Source: Sulfurospirillum multivorans DSM 12446 (GTDB lineage Bacteria; Campylobacterota; Campylobacteria; Campylobacterales; Sulfurospirillaceae). Taken from it: a DNA stretch of 64,000 nucleotides. Made by a program: the position numbers and the translations under genes. The DNA lies in the NCBI RefSeq assembly GCF_000568815.1, contig NZ_CP007201.1, forward strand, positions 1,178,001 to 1,242,000. Direction: 5' to 3'. The notes below the pieces were generated by a model that had not been told where the DNA came from, searched no databases, and saw only the letters and a program-made list of their open reading frames with translations. This document shows, in pieces, positions 50,785 to 59,923 of the stretch (position 1 is the stretch's first letter; every line of letters starts with the position of its first letter).

Positions 50785-51735
50785 ATGGTTGCTTTAATTG
50801 CTCTTGGTCTGCTCTCCGCGCTTTTTTTTAGCTCTACATTTGTGCTCAATCGTTTGATGAGTTTAGAAGGGGGGCATTGGATCTGGTCGGCGTCCTTGCG
50901 GTATGCTTTTATGATACTCTTTTTACTGATCGTGATTCGTCTCTTTCAGGGTAAAAAACCGCTTCACGCACTGTTCAAACTTTTTGCAGAACATTGGCTT
51001 TTTTGGACGGTTGCGGGGAGCATTGGGTTTGGCTGTTTTTACGCGCTTTTGTGCTTTAGTGCCGATTATGCCCCTGCATGGGTGATCGCCGCGACATGGC
51101 AGTTGACTATCATCGCATCCTTATTTGTTTTAATGCTTTTTGGTAGAACGTTTCCCAAACGTATTTGGATCTTTTCGACGATCATCGTCATCGGCGTTGG
51201 GCTGATCAACACCTCACATATCACAACGTTTCATTTTGTGGAGTTTGCCAAGGGTGCTTTTCCTGTGCTGATAGCCGCATTTTGTTATCCTTTTGGCAAT
51301 CAACTCGTCTGGGAGTCAAAACACGGGCATAAACTTTTCCCCAAGATCGACTCACCCTTACTGGAAAATGCGTTTAACAAAGTCTTTTTGCTCTGCTTAG
51401 GCTCACTCCCATTTTGGGTTGTTTTAGTGGCATTTATCAATCCACCGATGCCTTCGATGGGGCAAGTGCTTAACACCTCGTTGGTCGCACTGCTCGCAGG
51501 AGTGGTGGCAACCACGCTCTTTTTATTGGCACGACATCAGGCACACAAGTCCAGCGAACTCGCCGCTGTGGATGCGACTCAAGCAAGTGAAGTGATCTTT
51601 GCGCTCTTAGGGGAGATGCTCTTCTTAGGCGCCGCACTGCCCAACGCGCAAGCGTGGGCTGGGATGAGTTTGGTGTTTGTCGGGCTTGGATTTTTTATCT
51701 ATTTTCAAGAAAAAAAGAGTCTTGTTGATGATTGA
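50785..51735 (+). CDS. Multidrug-resistance-type DMT efflux transporter
   Basis: 316 residues, ten predicted helices. Its N-terminal half (ALGLLSALFFSSTFVLNRLMSLEGGHW) and GLGFFIYFQEK end match the EmrE-like drug/metabolite transporter family. ATG 50785 follows AGAGG. Its direction is opposite to the regulator at 50044, with 138 bp between starts, so the regulator could also control it. Substrate not known. Confidence 0.83.
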   Translation: MVALIALGLLSALFFSSTFVLNRLMSLEGGHWIWSASLRYAFMILFLLIVIRLFQGKKPLHALFKLFAEHWLFWTVAGSIGFGCFYALLCFSADYAPAWVIAATWQLTIIASLFVLMLFGRTFPKRIWIFSTIIVIGVGLINTSHITTFHFVEFAKGAFPVLIAAFCYPFGNQLVWESKHGHKLFPKIDSPLLENAFNKVFLLCLGSLPFWVVLVAFINPPMPSMGQVLNTSLVALLAGVVATTLFLLARHQAHKSSELAAVDATQASEVIFALLGEMLFLGAALPNAQAWAGMSLVFVGLGFFIYFQEKKSLVDD

Positions 51736-51786
51736 TTCATTAAAATGAGTTACAATACGGAAAATCGTTAGAAGGATCTTTTCGAA

Positions 51787-52311
51787 ATGAAAACGCTTAA
51801 AAAAGCATGGTGGATTATGGCAGTGTTCATAGGCGTATTAGCTTATGCTGAAAGCCCAAAAATGGCGCTCCCTTTTAATATCACACCAGAGATGTACGCT
51901 TCATTTATGGCGCAAAATTTAGCCAACAACCTTCCTCAGACCTTCAAACATAAAGATCTCTCTTTGGTCGTCACCAAAGTCTATGCGATGCAAAACAAAG
52001 TCTTTTTCCAATCGACCACAACCCAGTACAAACAAATTTTAGCAGAACTCAACACATACCACACACTGCCCGATGATCTTAAAAGGCAGTGTAAAGATTT
52101 TTCCAAAATTGCGATGGTCGACAAAGGCGTTGAGTACTACTTAAGTGTGGAAGAAGGAAGCAAAAAATTTGTTGCAAAATACGACAAAGAGGCGTGCTCC
52201 GAGAGTTTTGATCCTGCTCAGAAAATCTTCATTGGTGGGTATAACCGTTACGGTATGGATATGAACGGTGCGAGCAAAAAAGAGAATCTTGCCAAAAAAT
52301 CTTCCAAGTAG
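51787..52311 (+). CDS. Secreted protein of unknown function
   Basis: 174 residues with a signal peptide (ends near residue 23, LAYAESP). The mature region has two Cys (RQCKDFSK and KEACSES) that may form a disulphide, and a Lys-rich C-terminus (ASKKENLAKKSSK). I do not recognise a family. Its stop abuts that of the convergent GGDEF gene (adjacent bases 52311/52312). Confidence 0.7.
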   Translation: MKTLKKAWWIMAVFIGVLAYAESPKMALPFNITPEMYASFMAQNLANNLPQTFKHKDLSLVVTKVYAMQNKVFFQSTTTQYKQILAELNTYHTLPDDLKRQCKDFSKIAMVDKGVEYYLSVEEGSKKFVAKYDKEACSESFDPAQKIFIGGYNRYGMDMNGASKKENLAKKSSK

Positions 52312-53457
52312 TTAACGAACACAGTTACGCCCCTCATTTTTAGCAAGGTAAAGCTTTTCATCGGCTTGGATGTAGAGCTCATCGAGCCTTTTAATGCGCT
52401 CGCTTAGCATTGCTAATCCAATGCTGACGGTAAAGTTGAGAGTAAGCCCTCCATCGTAGGGAACACTCAGTTGACTCAGCTCGTCTTTGAGTTTTTCCAT
52501 CTTCGCTCTAGCGTGTTCTTCGTTTACATGTAAGAGTACAAACGCAAACTCTTCACCACCCAAACGTGCGATCAAGTCCGTCTCGCGCAAACTCTGTTTA
52601 CAATGCTGCGCTAACGCTTGAAGCACGGTATCTCCCACAGGATGACCCAGTGTGTCATTGATGCGTTTAAAATTATCAATATCCATGACTGCAAAACAGA
52701 GCGAAGCGTCATAACGCATCGCACGCTGAAGCTCTTTTTCTGCCAATTCCAAGAAATAGCCACGGTTGTACAGCGAAGTAAGTGTGTCAGTTTGGGCTAG
52801 GTGTTGAAGCTCTTTTTCAAGCACACGACGTCGCTCGATCTCCTCTTTGAGCAGTGCTTGCTCTAAAAAAAGAGCGTAATGCGTCTGCAAAGACTCTTTT
52901 TGATACCGTGCACGGTGGTACTCCACCCAACTGCTGATAAACGCAACGATCATATACGTAATGGCAAAACGAATTTGAAACGGAATGCTATAGACGGTGT
53001 GAATCTGTGGAACAAACAGAAAAAGCCCGGTGATCATGCCCAAAAAGAGATAACTGTACAAAAAGCCCAGACGATTTCCAAATAAAAAGATAACACTAAT
53101 AGGATAAATATAGGTCCAAAGGATGCGGGAATTTTCACTATCAAGATGCGAAACAACGTAAAGCATGAGAATCGCATACAGAAAATTGGCTCCGTGGTAC
53201 AGTAGGTACGTTTTTTTAATTTTAGAGATAAGAAAAAGCGAGCCGATCGTGTAAGAGGCAAAAAGCATGATCAAAAAAGCCAATATATAATTGGCACTAT
53301 ACGCATTGTAAACACAGGCAAAAAGAGAAACAGGAATCATCAAAAACGCAATCCATATGTAATGGTTGAGCCGTGAGAGCTCCTCCTCATCTAGCGAGGG
53401 AGATTTCTCAACAATAAGATCCACAAAATGCTGCATGTTTTTAGCCAGTGAAAGCAT
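52312..53457 (-). CDS. Membrane diguanylate cyclase (GGDEF)
   Basis: 381 residues. About six hydrophobic segments (residues ~25-175) precede a coiled linker and a GGDEF domain with active signature GGEEF (ARLGGEEFAFVLLH). There is a DxLT-type start (DTLTSLYNRGYF). It should make c-di-GMP in response to a membrane-sensed signal. ATG 53457 follows AGAGG; ATGs further upstream lie in poor context. A palindrome copy is inside the gene near 52525. Confidence 0.87.
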   Translation of the reverse strand: MLSLAKNMQHFVDLIVEKSPSLDEEELSRLNHYIWIAFLMIPVSLFACVYNAYSANYILAFLIMLFASYTIGSLFLISKIKKTYLLYHGANFLYAILMLYVVSHLDSENSRILWTYIYPISVIFLFGNRLGFLYSYLFLGMITGLFLFVPQIHTVYSIPFQIRFAITYMIVAFISSWVEYHRARYQKESLQTHYALFLEQALLKEEIERRRVLEKELQHLAQTDTLTSLYNRGYFLELAEKELQRAMRYDASLCFAVMDIDNFKRINDTLGHPVGDTVLQALAQHCKQSLRETDLIARLGGEEFAFVLLHVNEEHARAKMEKLKDELSQLSVPYDGGLTLNFTVSIGLAMLSERIKRLDELYIQADEKLYLAKNEGRNCVR

Positions 53458-53551
53458 GTTGCCTCTTTTTTTCTTATCATTGTACATTATTATCGTGACA
53501 AAGGCGTTGTATTTTACATGTAAACATAAAAAATTACACGATAAAGCATTA

Positions 53552-54937
53552 CTAAGCTTCAAGGGTTTTTAGCCATATTGTTTGAAGAAGCTCTATCGCT
53601 TCTTCGATCTCTCTCTCCGAGAGCCCTCCAAAGCCCATGCGAATCGCCTCCCACGTCTCACCGTAAAGATCACTCGCACAGTAAAGTTTGATACCTTGTT
53701 TGAGAGCATTGGCTTTTAATGTTTGCAGATCAATCGTGAGGGTTGGGCGTATCAAAATAGCAAGCCCACCACCTTCACTGATGATCTCTATCATAGGTCC
53801 TAACGTGCTTTTGAGTCGCTCTTTCATCAGGTCGTGTTTCTTTCGGTTCAGGGTGCGGATTTTGCGCAAGTGTCGCTCCCAATGACCACCTTTCATAAAC
53901 AGTTCCAAGGTTTTTTGAATGCACAGTGAGACAGGGCAGCGTTGATGGCGCATCTGACATACTTTCGTGTACGCGTTTAAATAGCGATGCGGAAGCACGA
54001 TGTAGCTCACACGAAGTGCGGGAGAAAGCGACTTGGAAAAGGTTCCAACATAGATGACACTCTCATCGTGATCCAGTCCTTGAAGCGAAGGAATAGGGCG
54101 GTTTTGGTACCTAAGCTCACTGTCGTAATCATCTTCGATAATAACACCCTGAATGCGTTTTGCCCAATCTAACAATTTCATACGGTTATGAATAGGCATT
54201 GTAACCCCTGTTGGGTACTGGTGTGAGGGGGTAATGTACACCAGTTTGGCTTTTGTTGCTTCTAGTTGGTCGATGTTTAAGCCGTTGTGATCGACTTCAA
54301 TGGGAACAAGGTCATAGCCATAATCTTCAAAGACCTTGCCCGTAGCAGGATACCCAGGATGCTCAATGGCGATTCGTTGAAAGTGCTCTTTAAAGAGTGC
54401 GGCAAGACGGTTCATGGAGTCTGTAAATCCACCGCAAACAACGATTTGCGCTGCGTCACAGTTGACACCGCGGGATGTGATAAGGTACTGTGCAATTTCA
54501 GCTCTAAGTCCCTGTTCGCCTTGAATGTCACCGTACGCCCCAAAATCCAAACTCTCTTTCATCGCTTTGATAAAAAGACGTTGCCACAGTTTCAAAGGGA
54601 ACGCATCATGCGTCAACCGAGCGGGAAAAAAATCATACCGAATCTGAGGCTTTGTTTCAGATATATTCAGAGGTGTCGTTAAAGTGAGTGTGCCATATTC
54701 GCGAAACGTATCGGCAACAAAATAGCCACTTTTAGGGATACTCTCAATGTAGCCTTCCGCATAAAGTTGTTTGTATGCTAGCTCAACGGTATTTTTGCTG
54801 ATGGTGTACTCCATCGCCACTTTTCGCACCGAGGGAAGTTTCGCTCCCAAAGAGAGGGAGTTTAAAATCTCCTCTTTCATGGCATCGTAGAACTGTATGT
54901 AGAGTGGTTTTGTGGCTTCTTTATCGAGGATATACAT
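53552..54937 (-). CDS. MocR/PdxR-family transcriptional regulator
   Basis: 461 residues. An N-terminal GntR-type winged helix (LPSVRKVAMEYTISKNTVELAYKQL) is fused to an aminotransferase-like domain holding a PLP-binding Lys in GTFSKSLSPALRVSY. MocR regulators sense PLP and often control vitamin B6 or amino-acid genes. The two PNPOx-like genes face it on the opposite strand from 55041, so they are the likely targets. ATG 54937 with AGAGGTC upstream. Confidence 0.88.
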   Translation of the reverse strand: MYILDKEATKPLYIQFYDAMKEEILNSLSLGAKLPSVRKVAMEYTISKNTVELAYKQLYAEGYIESIPKSGYFVADTFREYGTLTLTTPLNISETKPQIRYDFFPARLTHDAFPLKLWQRLFIKAMKESLDFGAYGDIQGEQGLRAEIAQYLITSRGVNCDAAQIVVCGGFTDSMNRLAALFKEHFQRIAIEHPGYPATGKVFEDYGYDLVPIEVDHNGLNIDQLEATKAKLVYITPSHQYPTGVTMPIHNRMKLLDWAKRIQGVIIEDDYDSELRYQNRPIPSLQGLDHDESVIYVGTFSKSLSPALRVSYIVLPHRYLNAYTKVCQMRHQRCPVSLCIQKTLELFMKGGHWERHLRKIRTLNRKKHDLMKERLKSTLGPMIEIISEGGGLAILIRPTLTIDLQTLKANALKQGIKLYCASDLYGETWEAIRMGFGGLSEREIEEAIELLQTIWLKTLEA

Positions 54938-55040
54938 AACTGACCTCTTAAATATTTCATTAACTGGCTCTTGTATTGAGTACAGATTGAGATTATAATA
55001 TCACAATATTAAAATTTAAACAAACGCATTGGAGGCGAAA

Positions 55041-55409
55041 ATGATCTCAGAAAAATTAAAATCGGTGATGCAAAAAGAGGGAGCGGTTGCCATTGTCGCG
55101 CAAGGGAAAAACTTCCCGCATGTTGTCAACACCTGGCATTCGTACGTGACACTCAACGACGATTATTTCATGCTTCCCGTAGCAGGAATGAACACGATGG
55201 AAGAGGCTTTGGCAAACGACAATAGGGTTTTGGTAACGGTTGGAAGCAAAGAGGTAGAGGGTTTGCACGGTGAGGGTGCTGGGTTTTTACTCAATGGAAA
55301 TGCAACGATTGTGTATGAGGGCGACGAATGCGACCACATGAAAGCGAATTTCCCGTGGGCAAGAGCGGTGATGAAAATCGAGATTAAAGATTTTATCCAA
55401 ACAACGTAG
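55041..55409 (+). CDS. Pyridoxamine-5'-phosphate-oxidase-like FMN-binding protein
   Basis: 122 residues, about half of a PNPOx; the split-barrel pattern (VVNTWHSYVTLNDDYFMLP, ANDNRVLVTVGS) places it in the FMN-binding PNPOx-like group. Start 55041 follows GGAGG. It is divergent from the MocR regulator, whose family uses PLP as ligand, which fits a B6-linked role. It lies 5 bases before the next PNPOx-like gene and shares its operon. Confidence 0.8.
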   Translation: MISEKLKSVMQKEGAVAIVAQGKNFPHVVNTWHSYVTLNDDYFMLPVAGMNTMEEALANDNRVLVTVGSKEVEGLHGEGAGFLLNGNATIVYEGDECDHMKANFPWARAVMKIEIKDFIQTT

Positions 55410-55414
55410 GAGTA

Positions 55415-56017
55415 ATGATGCGAAGAGCTGAATTTGAAGTGAAGGATACCAAATATATTGAAGCGCTATTGGCTGAGTGTGAATACGGAACACTCAGTTT
55501 GATGGATGATCATATGCCTTATGCCGTACCTCTCAATTTTGTCTGGTATGAGAAAAGCCTCTGTTTTCATGGCTCCAAGGAAGGGCGAAAAATGGAGCTG
55601 ATCGCTAAAAATCCAAAGGCGAGTTTCAGCGTAGTGAAGCCACTTTCCCTGATTCCTTCTTATTTTAGCAACACGCGCTCCGCTTCTCCAGCGACGCAAT
55701 TTTTTATCTCAGCGCATGTCACAGGGTTGATTGAAATCGTGAGCAATGCTGATCTAAAATGCTTGATGCTCACCGCACTCATGCAAAAGCTTCAACCCGA
55801 AGGTGGTTACGATGCCATCGAAGCGAGCAATCCCATTTATACAAAAATGATAGAGCAAACAGGGCTTTTTCGCTTAAATCCAGAATCGATCTCCCTCAAA
55901 TTTAAAGCAGGGCAAAACCTCACCGATGAGCGTAAAAAAAGCCTAATCGAAAAGTTACACGAGCGCGGAAATACCCTTGATCTCCTCACGATAGAGATGA
56001 TAAATCAGATGCGTTAA
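55415..56017 (+). CDS. Pyridoxamine-phosphate-oxidase-like protein (NimA-like)
   Basis: 200 residues. It begins MRRAEFEVKDT and has YGTLSLMDDHMPYAVPLNFVW and SLCFHGSKEGRKMELIAKNP, the pattern of NimA-type FMN proteins that bind flavin and can reduce nitroimidazoles. ATG 55415 or 55418 are both possible. It follows the smaller PNPOx-like gene by 5 bases, so both are controlled from the region facing the MocR gene. The physiological substrate is unknown. Confidence 0.82.
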   Translation: MMRRAEFEVKDTKYIEALLAECEYGTLSLMDDHMPYAVPLNFVWYEKSLCFHGSKEGRKMELIAKNPKASFSVVKPLSLIPSYFSNTRSASPATQFFISAHVTGLIEIVSNADLKCLMLTALMQKLQPEGGYDAIEASNPIYTKMIEQTGLFRLNPESISLKFKAGQNLTDERKKSLIEKLHERGNTLDLLTIEMINQMR

Positions 56018-56142
56018 AGTCGAAAAGAGGCTTTACATGTAAAGCGCTCTTTATCTGCGTTTACCAGTCATTAACGAAAGAAGATTAACATTCCCCCAAA
56101 TATAAATCATTATTATATTTAGAAACATTTTAAAGGAAAAAC

Positions 56143-57027
56143 GTGAAATCGTTTGCATTTGGTTTAAGTGTTGCATGTTTAATGGGAGCTAATCTCTTTG
56201 CGCAAGAGAATTATATTGAGATTGGTGGTGGCTTTTTAAGTGAAAAAAATAATTTTTCAACAGACTCAAAATCGACCATCTCGAATTATGGGGAATCGGA
56301 TAGTGATACAAGAGGAATTCCTTATGGTGCGTTTAATTACACCTATCATTACGATAATGCCATTGCGTTTTATCTCGACAGTAAAAAAGGTGATGTACGC
56401 GTTGGTTCGACTATCGATAACCTGAATTTTGGTTTTGTCATCAAACCTTTTGCAGAAGAAGAGTGGTCCAATCCCTACCTTCTCAATCAAAACAGGAGCA
56501 AAACCGATGTCTCAGAAATGGGTGGTTATGTAGGCTATACGTTCAAGGCAGATGCCTATAAATTGGCACTTGAATATCAAGTCACCACCGTGGATTATGA
56601 CAATGATGCGCTTCCTTCAACACTCAAAAGAGATGCAACACGTCATATTCTCTCAGCAAAAAACAGTTATAAAAATTATCTTCTTGGTTTGGAGTATGAA
56701 AAATACGATGCCGATGGTAAAGCCAGTGCTTACGATAAATACATGGCAGAAGTCGGCTATCAAGATACATTCTTTACAAATCTTTCGTTTTTTACAGCGT
56801 TGGGTGTCGGTGCAAAAGAGTATGACGCAACCAATCCAATACTGGGTAAAAAGATAGATGCAACGATTGTCAGTGCAACCGTTGCTCTAAAGCTGGACAA
56901 TCCAATGGACTTTGGCAAGAATACCTATGTATCGCTTGCGCTTAAAGCAACGCAAGAAGATGCCAATCATGACTTCTACGATAAAGAGCAAATTGCATCT
57001 ATTGTCAGTGTGGGATATAAATTTTAA
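56143..57027 (+). CDS. Outer-membrane beta-barrel protein
   Basis: 294 residues from GTG 56143. A signal peptide (MKSFAFGLSVACLMGANLFAQ) is followed by alternating polar/hydrophobic strands consistent with a beta barrel, ending in an aromatic residue (SVGYKF), as in outer-membrane porins. AAAGGA precedes the start. No close family recognised. It ends just before a perfect palindrome that may terminate it. Confidence 0.75.
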   Translation: MKSFAFGLSVACLMGANLFAQENYIEIGGGFLSEKNNFSTDSKSTISNYGESDSDTRGIPYGAFNYTYHYDNAIAFYLDSKKGDVRVGSTIDNLNFGFVIKPFAEEEWSNPYLLNQNRSKTDVSEMGGYVGYTFKADAYKLALEYQVTTVDYDNDALPSTLKRDATRHILSAKNSYKNYLLGLEYEKYDADGKASAYDKYMAEVGYQDTFFTNLSFFTALGVGAKEYDATNPILGKKIDATIVSATVALKLDNPMDFGKNTYVSLALKATQEDANHDFYDKEQIASIVSVGYKF

Positions 57028-57038
57028 GTTAGAGGAGA

Positions 57039-57062
57039 AGAGGCTTTACATGTAAAGCCTCT
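57039..57062. terminator. Perfect 24-bp palindrome with TTTACATGTAAA core
   Basis: A 24-bp perfect palindrome: the 12-bp core TTTACATGTAAA extended on both sides by AGAGGC and its complement. It lies between the convergent OMP and aminotransferase genes, where it can serve as a two-way terminator. Confidence 0.7.
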
Positions 57063-57069
57063 GAATCGT

Positions 57070-57924
57070 TTAGGCATTCGCCTCTTTAAGGGCAGCTTCG
57101 ACGTAAAGTGCGCGAAGTTTTTTAACCATTTCGCCAGGTTTTCCACTGCCGATAGGCTTACCATCAATCTCAATAATTGGAAGAACAAAAACCGTTGCAC
57201 TTGCCATAAACGCTTCATCTGCGTTTAACGCTTCTTCAATGGTGAAAAGACGCTCTTCGACTTTGATGTTGTTCTCTTTGGTGTATTCCATTAAGAGTTT
57301 GCGACGAATACTTGGCAAAATCGCATTGGAAAGCGGACGCGTGATAATCACGCCATCTTTCACGATAAATGCAGCCGAAGAAGTTCCCTCAGTCACAAAA
57401 CCATCTTCAACCATCCAACCCTCAAAGGCACCTTTTTGGTGGACTTCTTCTTTGGCTAAAACTTGACCCAAGAGCGAAATAGACTTGATGTCACGTCTTT
57501 TCCATCTAATGTCCGCACAACTCACAACTTTGATGCCTTTTTCAGCGAGAGGATGGTTAATGATCTCTTTTTTAAAGGTAAATGCCATAAACGTGGTTGG
57601 GGTATTTTCAGGAAAATAGAACTCACGAGGTGCGACACCACGTGTCACTTGCATGTAAATGCCACCTTCAACGATCTCATTTTTAGCAATCAAGGTATCT
57701 AAAATCGTAATAATCTCCGCTTTACAAAAAGGCGCTTTGAGAGCAATTTTATTCATGCTTGCATCAAAACGCTCAAAAAAAGGCTCTTTATCAATCACTT
57801 TGCCATTAATAACAGGTACAACTTCGTAGATGCCATCACCAAAAAGATACCCACGATCAAAAATCGATACTTTGGCATCTTCCTCTTTACAAAAATCTCC
57901 GTTTAGAAAAACAATACTGCTCAT
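57070..57924 (-). CDS. dat: D-amino-acid (D-alanine) aminotransferase
   Basis: 284 residues, fold-type IV PLP enzyme. The PLP Lys is probably Lys147 in RRDIKSISLLGQVLAK, matching the D-amino-acid aminotransferase pattern; VFLNGDFCKEEDAKVSIFDRGYLFGDGIYE is the typical N-terminal region (shown in part). It converts D-alanine and 2-oxoglutarate to pyruvate and D-glutamate. ATG 57924 follows GGAG. A branched-chain aminotransferase or 4-amino-4-deoxychorismate lyase is less likely. Confidence 0.87.
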   Translation of the reverse strand: MSSIVFLNGDFCKEEDAKVSIFDRGYLFGDGIYEVVPVINGKVIDKEPFFERFDASMNKIALKAPFCKAEIITILDTLIAKNEIVEGGIYMQVTRGVAPREFYFPENTPTTFMAFTFKKEIINHPLAEKGIKVVSCADIRWKRRDIKSISLLGQVLAKEEVHQKGAFEGWMVEDGFVTEGTSSAAFIVKDGVIITRPLSNAILPSIRRKLLMEYTKENNIKVEERLFTIEEALNADEAFMASATVFVLPIIEIDGKPIGSGKPGEMVKKLRALYVEAALKEANA

Positions 57925-58161
57925 TACAGACTCCAAAAAAAATAGTGATGAAATTGTACCAAAAGGTTTCTTAGGCATGTGTGCAATAAGTAGGCAAAAA
58001 CGCTTTTACATGTAAGAATATTGAAAAGATATAGCTTGCTTTTAAAGATGAAAGCGATATTATTTTTGACGGGTGTTGGAGTTTTGGTTGAATTGGCTTA
58101 AAGTTGTAAAGTCTAAAGCCTTGAAAACTAGTTCAATAAATCTAAATAAAAGGTAATTAGT

Positions 58162-58992
58162 GTGAAGGTTAAAATATCCGATAGAATGGTTTTCAAAGAC
58201 TTTTTAGAGAAGGTTTCAATAATATCTGCATTTTTCACAATAATTTTCATTTTTGTTGATATACCAAAACAATATAAAACGTGTACAGGACTGGTAGTCG
58301 CATTTATTTTTGTTTGTTTGTATCTAGGCTTGTGGTGGTGGGACAACAAACTAAAAAATGTAAATCTTCTCATAGAAGGAAGTAAAGTTGTAATAAAAAC
58401 AGGAGATATTTTTAAACAGTCAGGACTTAAAGCTATTGCTTTTAATGAATATTTTGACACTCAAGTAGATGACAAAATTATTTCAAAAAAATCTCTAAAC
58501 GGCATTTTCATAGATAAGTATTCAAATAAGTCATTGGATGAATTAAACCATTTAATAGATAGCTACCAATTTGATGAAGAAAACTTAATTGATAGTAACG
58601 TATCTAGATTGGGAAAGTCAAAGAAATACAAACTTGGAACAGTTTGTATTTTGGATGATTATCTTTTGGTTGCTTTTTCAAAATTTGATAGCAAAAATCA
58701 AGCAAATCTTACTATGCCAGAATATTTAGGTTTTTTGATAAACTTCTGGGATAATGTAAATAGAGTGTATTCACAGAAGGATGTGTCCGTACCTATATTT
58801 GGATCAGGAATAACCCGAATAAAAGAACATAAAAATATTAGTGATGAAAATCTCTTGAAAATCATGCTTTGGACATTCAGAATAAGTGAAATGCGATTCA
58901 AATACCCGGCAAAGTTAAGCATCATAATACACGAAGATAAAATAAACTCTATAAATCTATTAGATATAAAAGCAGCAGAGAATGGGCTTTGA
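58162..58992 (+). CDS. thsA: Macro-domain membrane protein, type II Thoeris ThsA-like
   Basis: 276 residues from GTG 58162. Two membrane helices (residues ~20-36 and ~42-60, IISAFFTIIFIFVDI; VAFIFVCLYLGLWWW) are followed by a Macro-like domain (~75-270) with IFGSGITRIKEHKNIS and NLTMPEYLGFLINFWDNV. The arrangement TM-TM-Macro matches the ThsA effector of type II Thoeris, where the Macro domain senses a TIR-made ADP-ribose signal and the membrane part kills the cell. It is AT-rich and its partner TIR gene follows after 67 bases. Assigned by architecture and neighbour; not proven. Confidence 0.75.
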   Translation: MKVKISDRMVFKDFLEKVSIISAFFTIIFIFVDIPKQYKTCTGLVVAFIFVCLYLGLWWWDNKLKNVNLLIEGSKVVIKTGDIFKQSGLKAIAFNEYFDTQVDDKIISKKSLNGIFIDKYSNKSLDELNHLIDSYQFDEENLIDSNVSRLGKSKKYKLGTVCILDDYLLVAFSKFDSKNQANLTMPEYLGFLINFWDNVNRVYSQKDVSVPIFGSGITRIKEHKNISDENLLKIMLWTFRISEMRFKYPAKLSIIIHEDKINSINLLDIKAAENGL

Positions 58993-59059
58993 AATTTATA
59001 AAAGCTGAGTTTATATTTTAAAGGAATTGATTTGGAAACTATTAATAGGAGTAAATATT

Positions 59060-59611
59060 ATGGCAAATAGAACCGGAACGTACATAGCATTTGATGGTCT
59101 TGGAAAGACTAATCCTACAGAATCTGATTTCAAGTATTATGCTACGATACAGGCTTGGAGTGCAAATAAAAATATCGATTTTAAGTTTGTTAATAGTCAT
59201 GATAAAACTGCAGCGGTTAGAGATGCAAGCCTTCGTAGTACACTAGAAAGCAGGATAAGGGAACGTTTAGCTGCATCCAAAAATTGTCTTGTCATCTTGA
59301 GTGCTGACACGAGGAAATCTGGCAGCATGTTATCTTATGAGATTGAACAAGCGGTTGATAAATACAAAATCCCACTAATATGTGTATATACTGACTATGA
59401 AACAATTTACAAACCAAAAGAGCTTTCAAATAGATGGCCTGATGCTTTAACAAAAAGAATTAACGATGGGACTGCTGATGCTATTCATATAGCTTTCAAA
59501 AAAGAAATTTTATTGACTGCAATGAGTCAATTTTCTGTAAATAATGACTCTCCTGGTAGTTCATTAGTTATATATACAAAAGAAACACAAGAACGATTGA
59601 ATTCTAAGTGA
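59060..59611 (+). CDS. thsB: TIR-domain protein, Thoeris ThsB-like
   Basis: 183 residues. It starts ANRTGTYIAFDGLGKTNPTESD; the DUF1863/TIR-like fold is visible in FKFVNSHDKT, LESRIRERLAASKNCLVILSADTRKSGSMLSYEIEQAV, with the conserved Ser-Tyr-Glu of SYEIE supplying the likely catalytic Glu94. ThsB makes an ADP-ribose-type messenger from NAD upon phage infection, which activates ThsA. AGGAG precedes ATG 59060; the preceding ThsA gene ends 67 bases earlier. The pair is bordered on the right by a mobile relic. Confidence 0.82.
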   Translation: MANRTGTYIAFDGLGKTNPTESDFKYYATIQAWSANKNIDFKFVNSHDKTAAVRDASLRSTLESRIRERLAASKNCLVILSADTRKSGSMLSYEIEQAVDKYKIPLICVYTDYETIYKPKELSNRWPDALTKRINDGTADAIHIAFKKEILLTAMSQFSVNNDSPGSSLVIYTKETQERLNSK

Positions 59612-59923
59612 TGAAGAGATATATTAAAGTAGCCTATTTTCTTTATCCTTCCCTTTATTTCTTTATTTACTGAATAAAATTATATGAGGAATCAAGATGA
59701 TAAAGCAACTGCTTCCACCACGAAACTGGGAAGAATTTGGAAAGCAAAAAGGTGACAGGCTACTTTAATGAAATTAAGCAATAAAATCTTTACATGTAAA
59801 GTGAAAAATTTAAAAAGTAGCCAGTGCTGAATGGCACATGGCTCAAACGCTTTTTTTCAACAAAACTGATGGATTACGTGGCACGAAAATCAAGTGATTA
59901 AAGCCCTAAAATAGGGCTTTAAC
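59612..59923. other. 312-bp gap with a small repeat-bounded relic element
   Basis: ATTAAAGTAGCCT (59623-59635) and its inverted copy AGGCTACTTTAAT (59757-59769) bracket ~147 bp. An open frame of 23 codons (59697-59768) ends in K-Q-K-G-D-R-L-L with its stop in the right repeat. Downstream the TTTACATGTAAAG palindrome lies at 59790-59804. The right end (25 bp, 59746-59770) recurs at 62231-62255. It looks like a worn mobile element such as a RAYT/IS200-type relic; this is not proven. Confidence 0.5.

Noticed and set aside
58048-58101. Short open frame before the Macro protein (17 codons)
   Set aside because: It has a start and stop but no clear ribosome site or known relatives; it could be a gene remnant.
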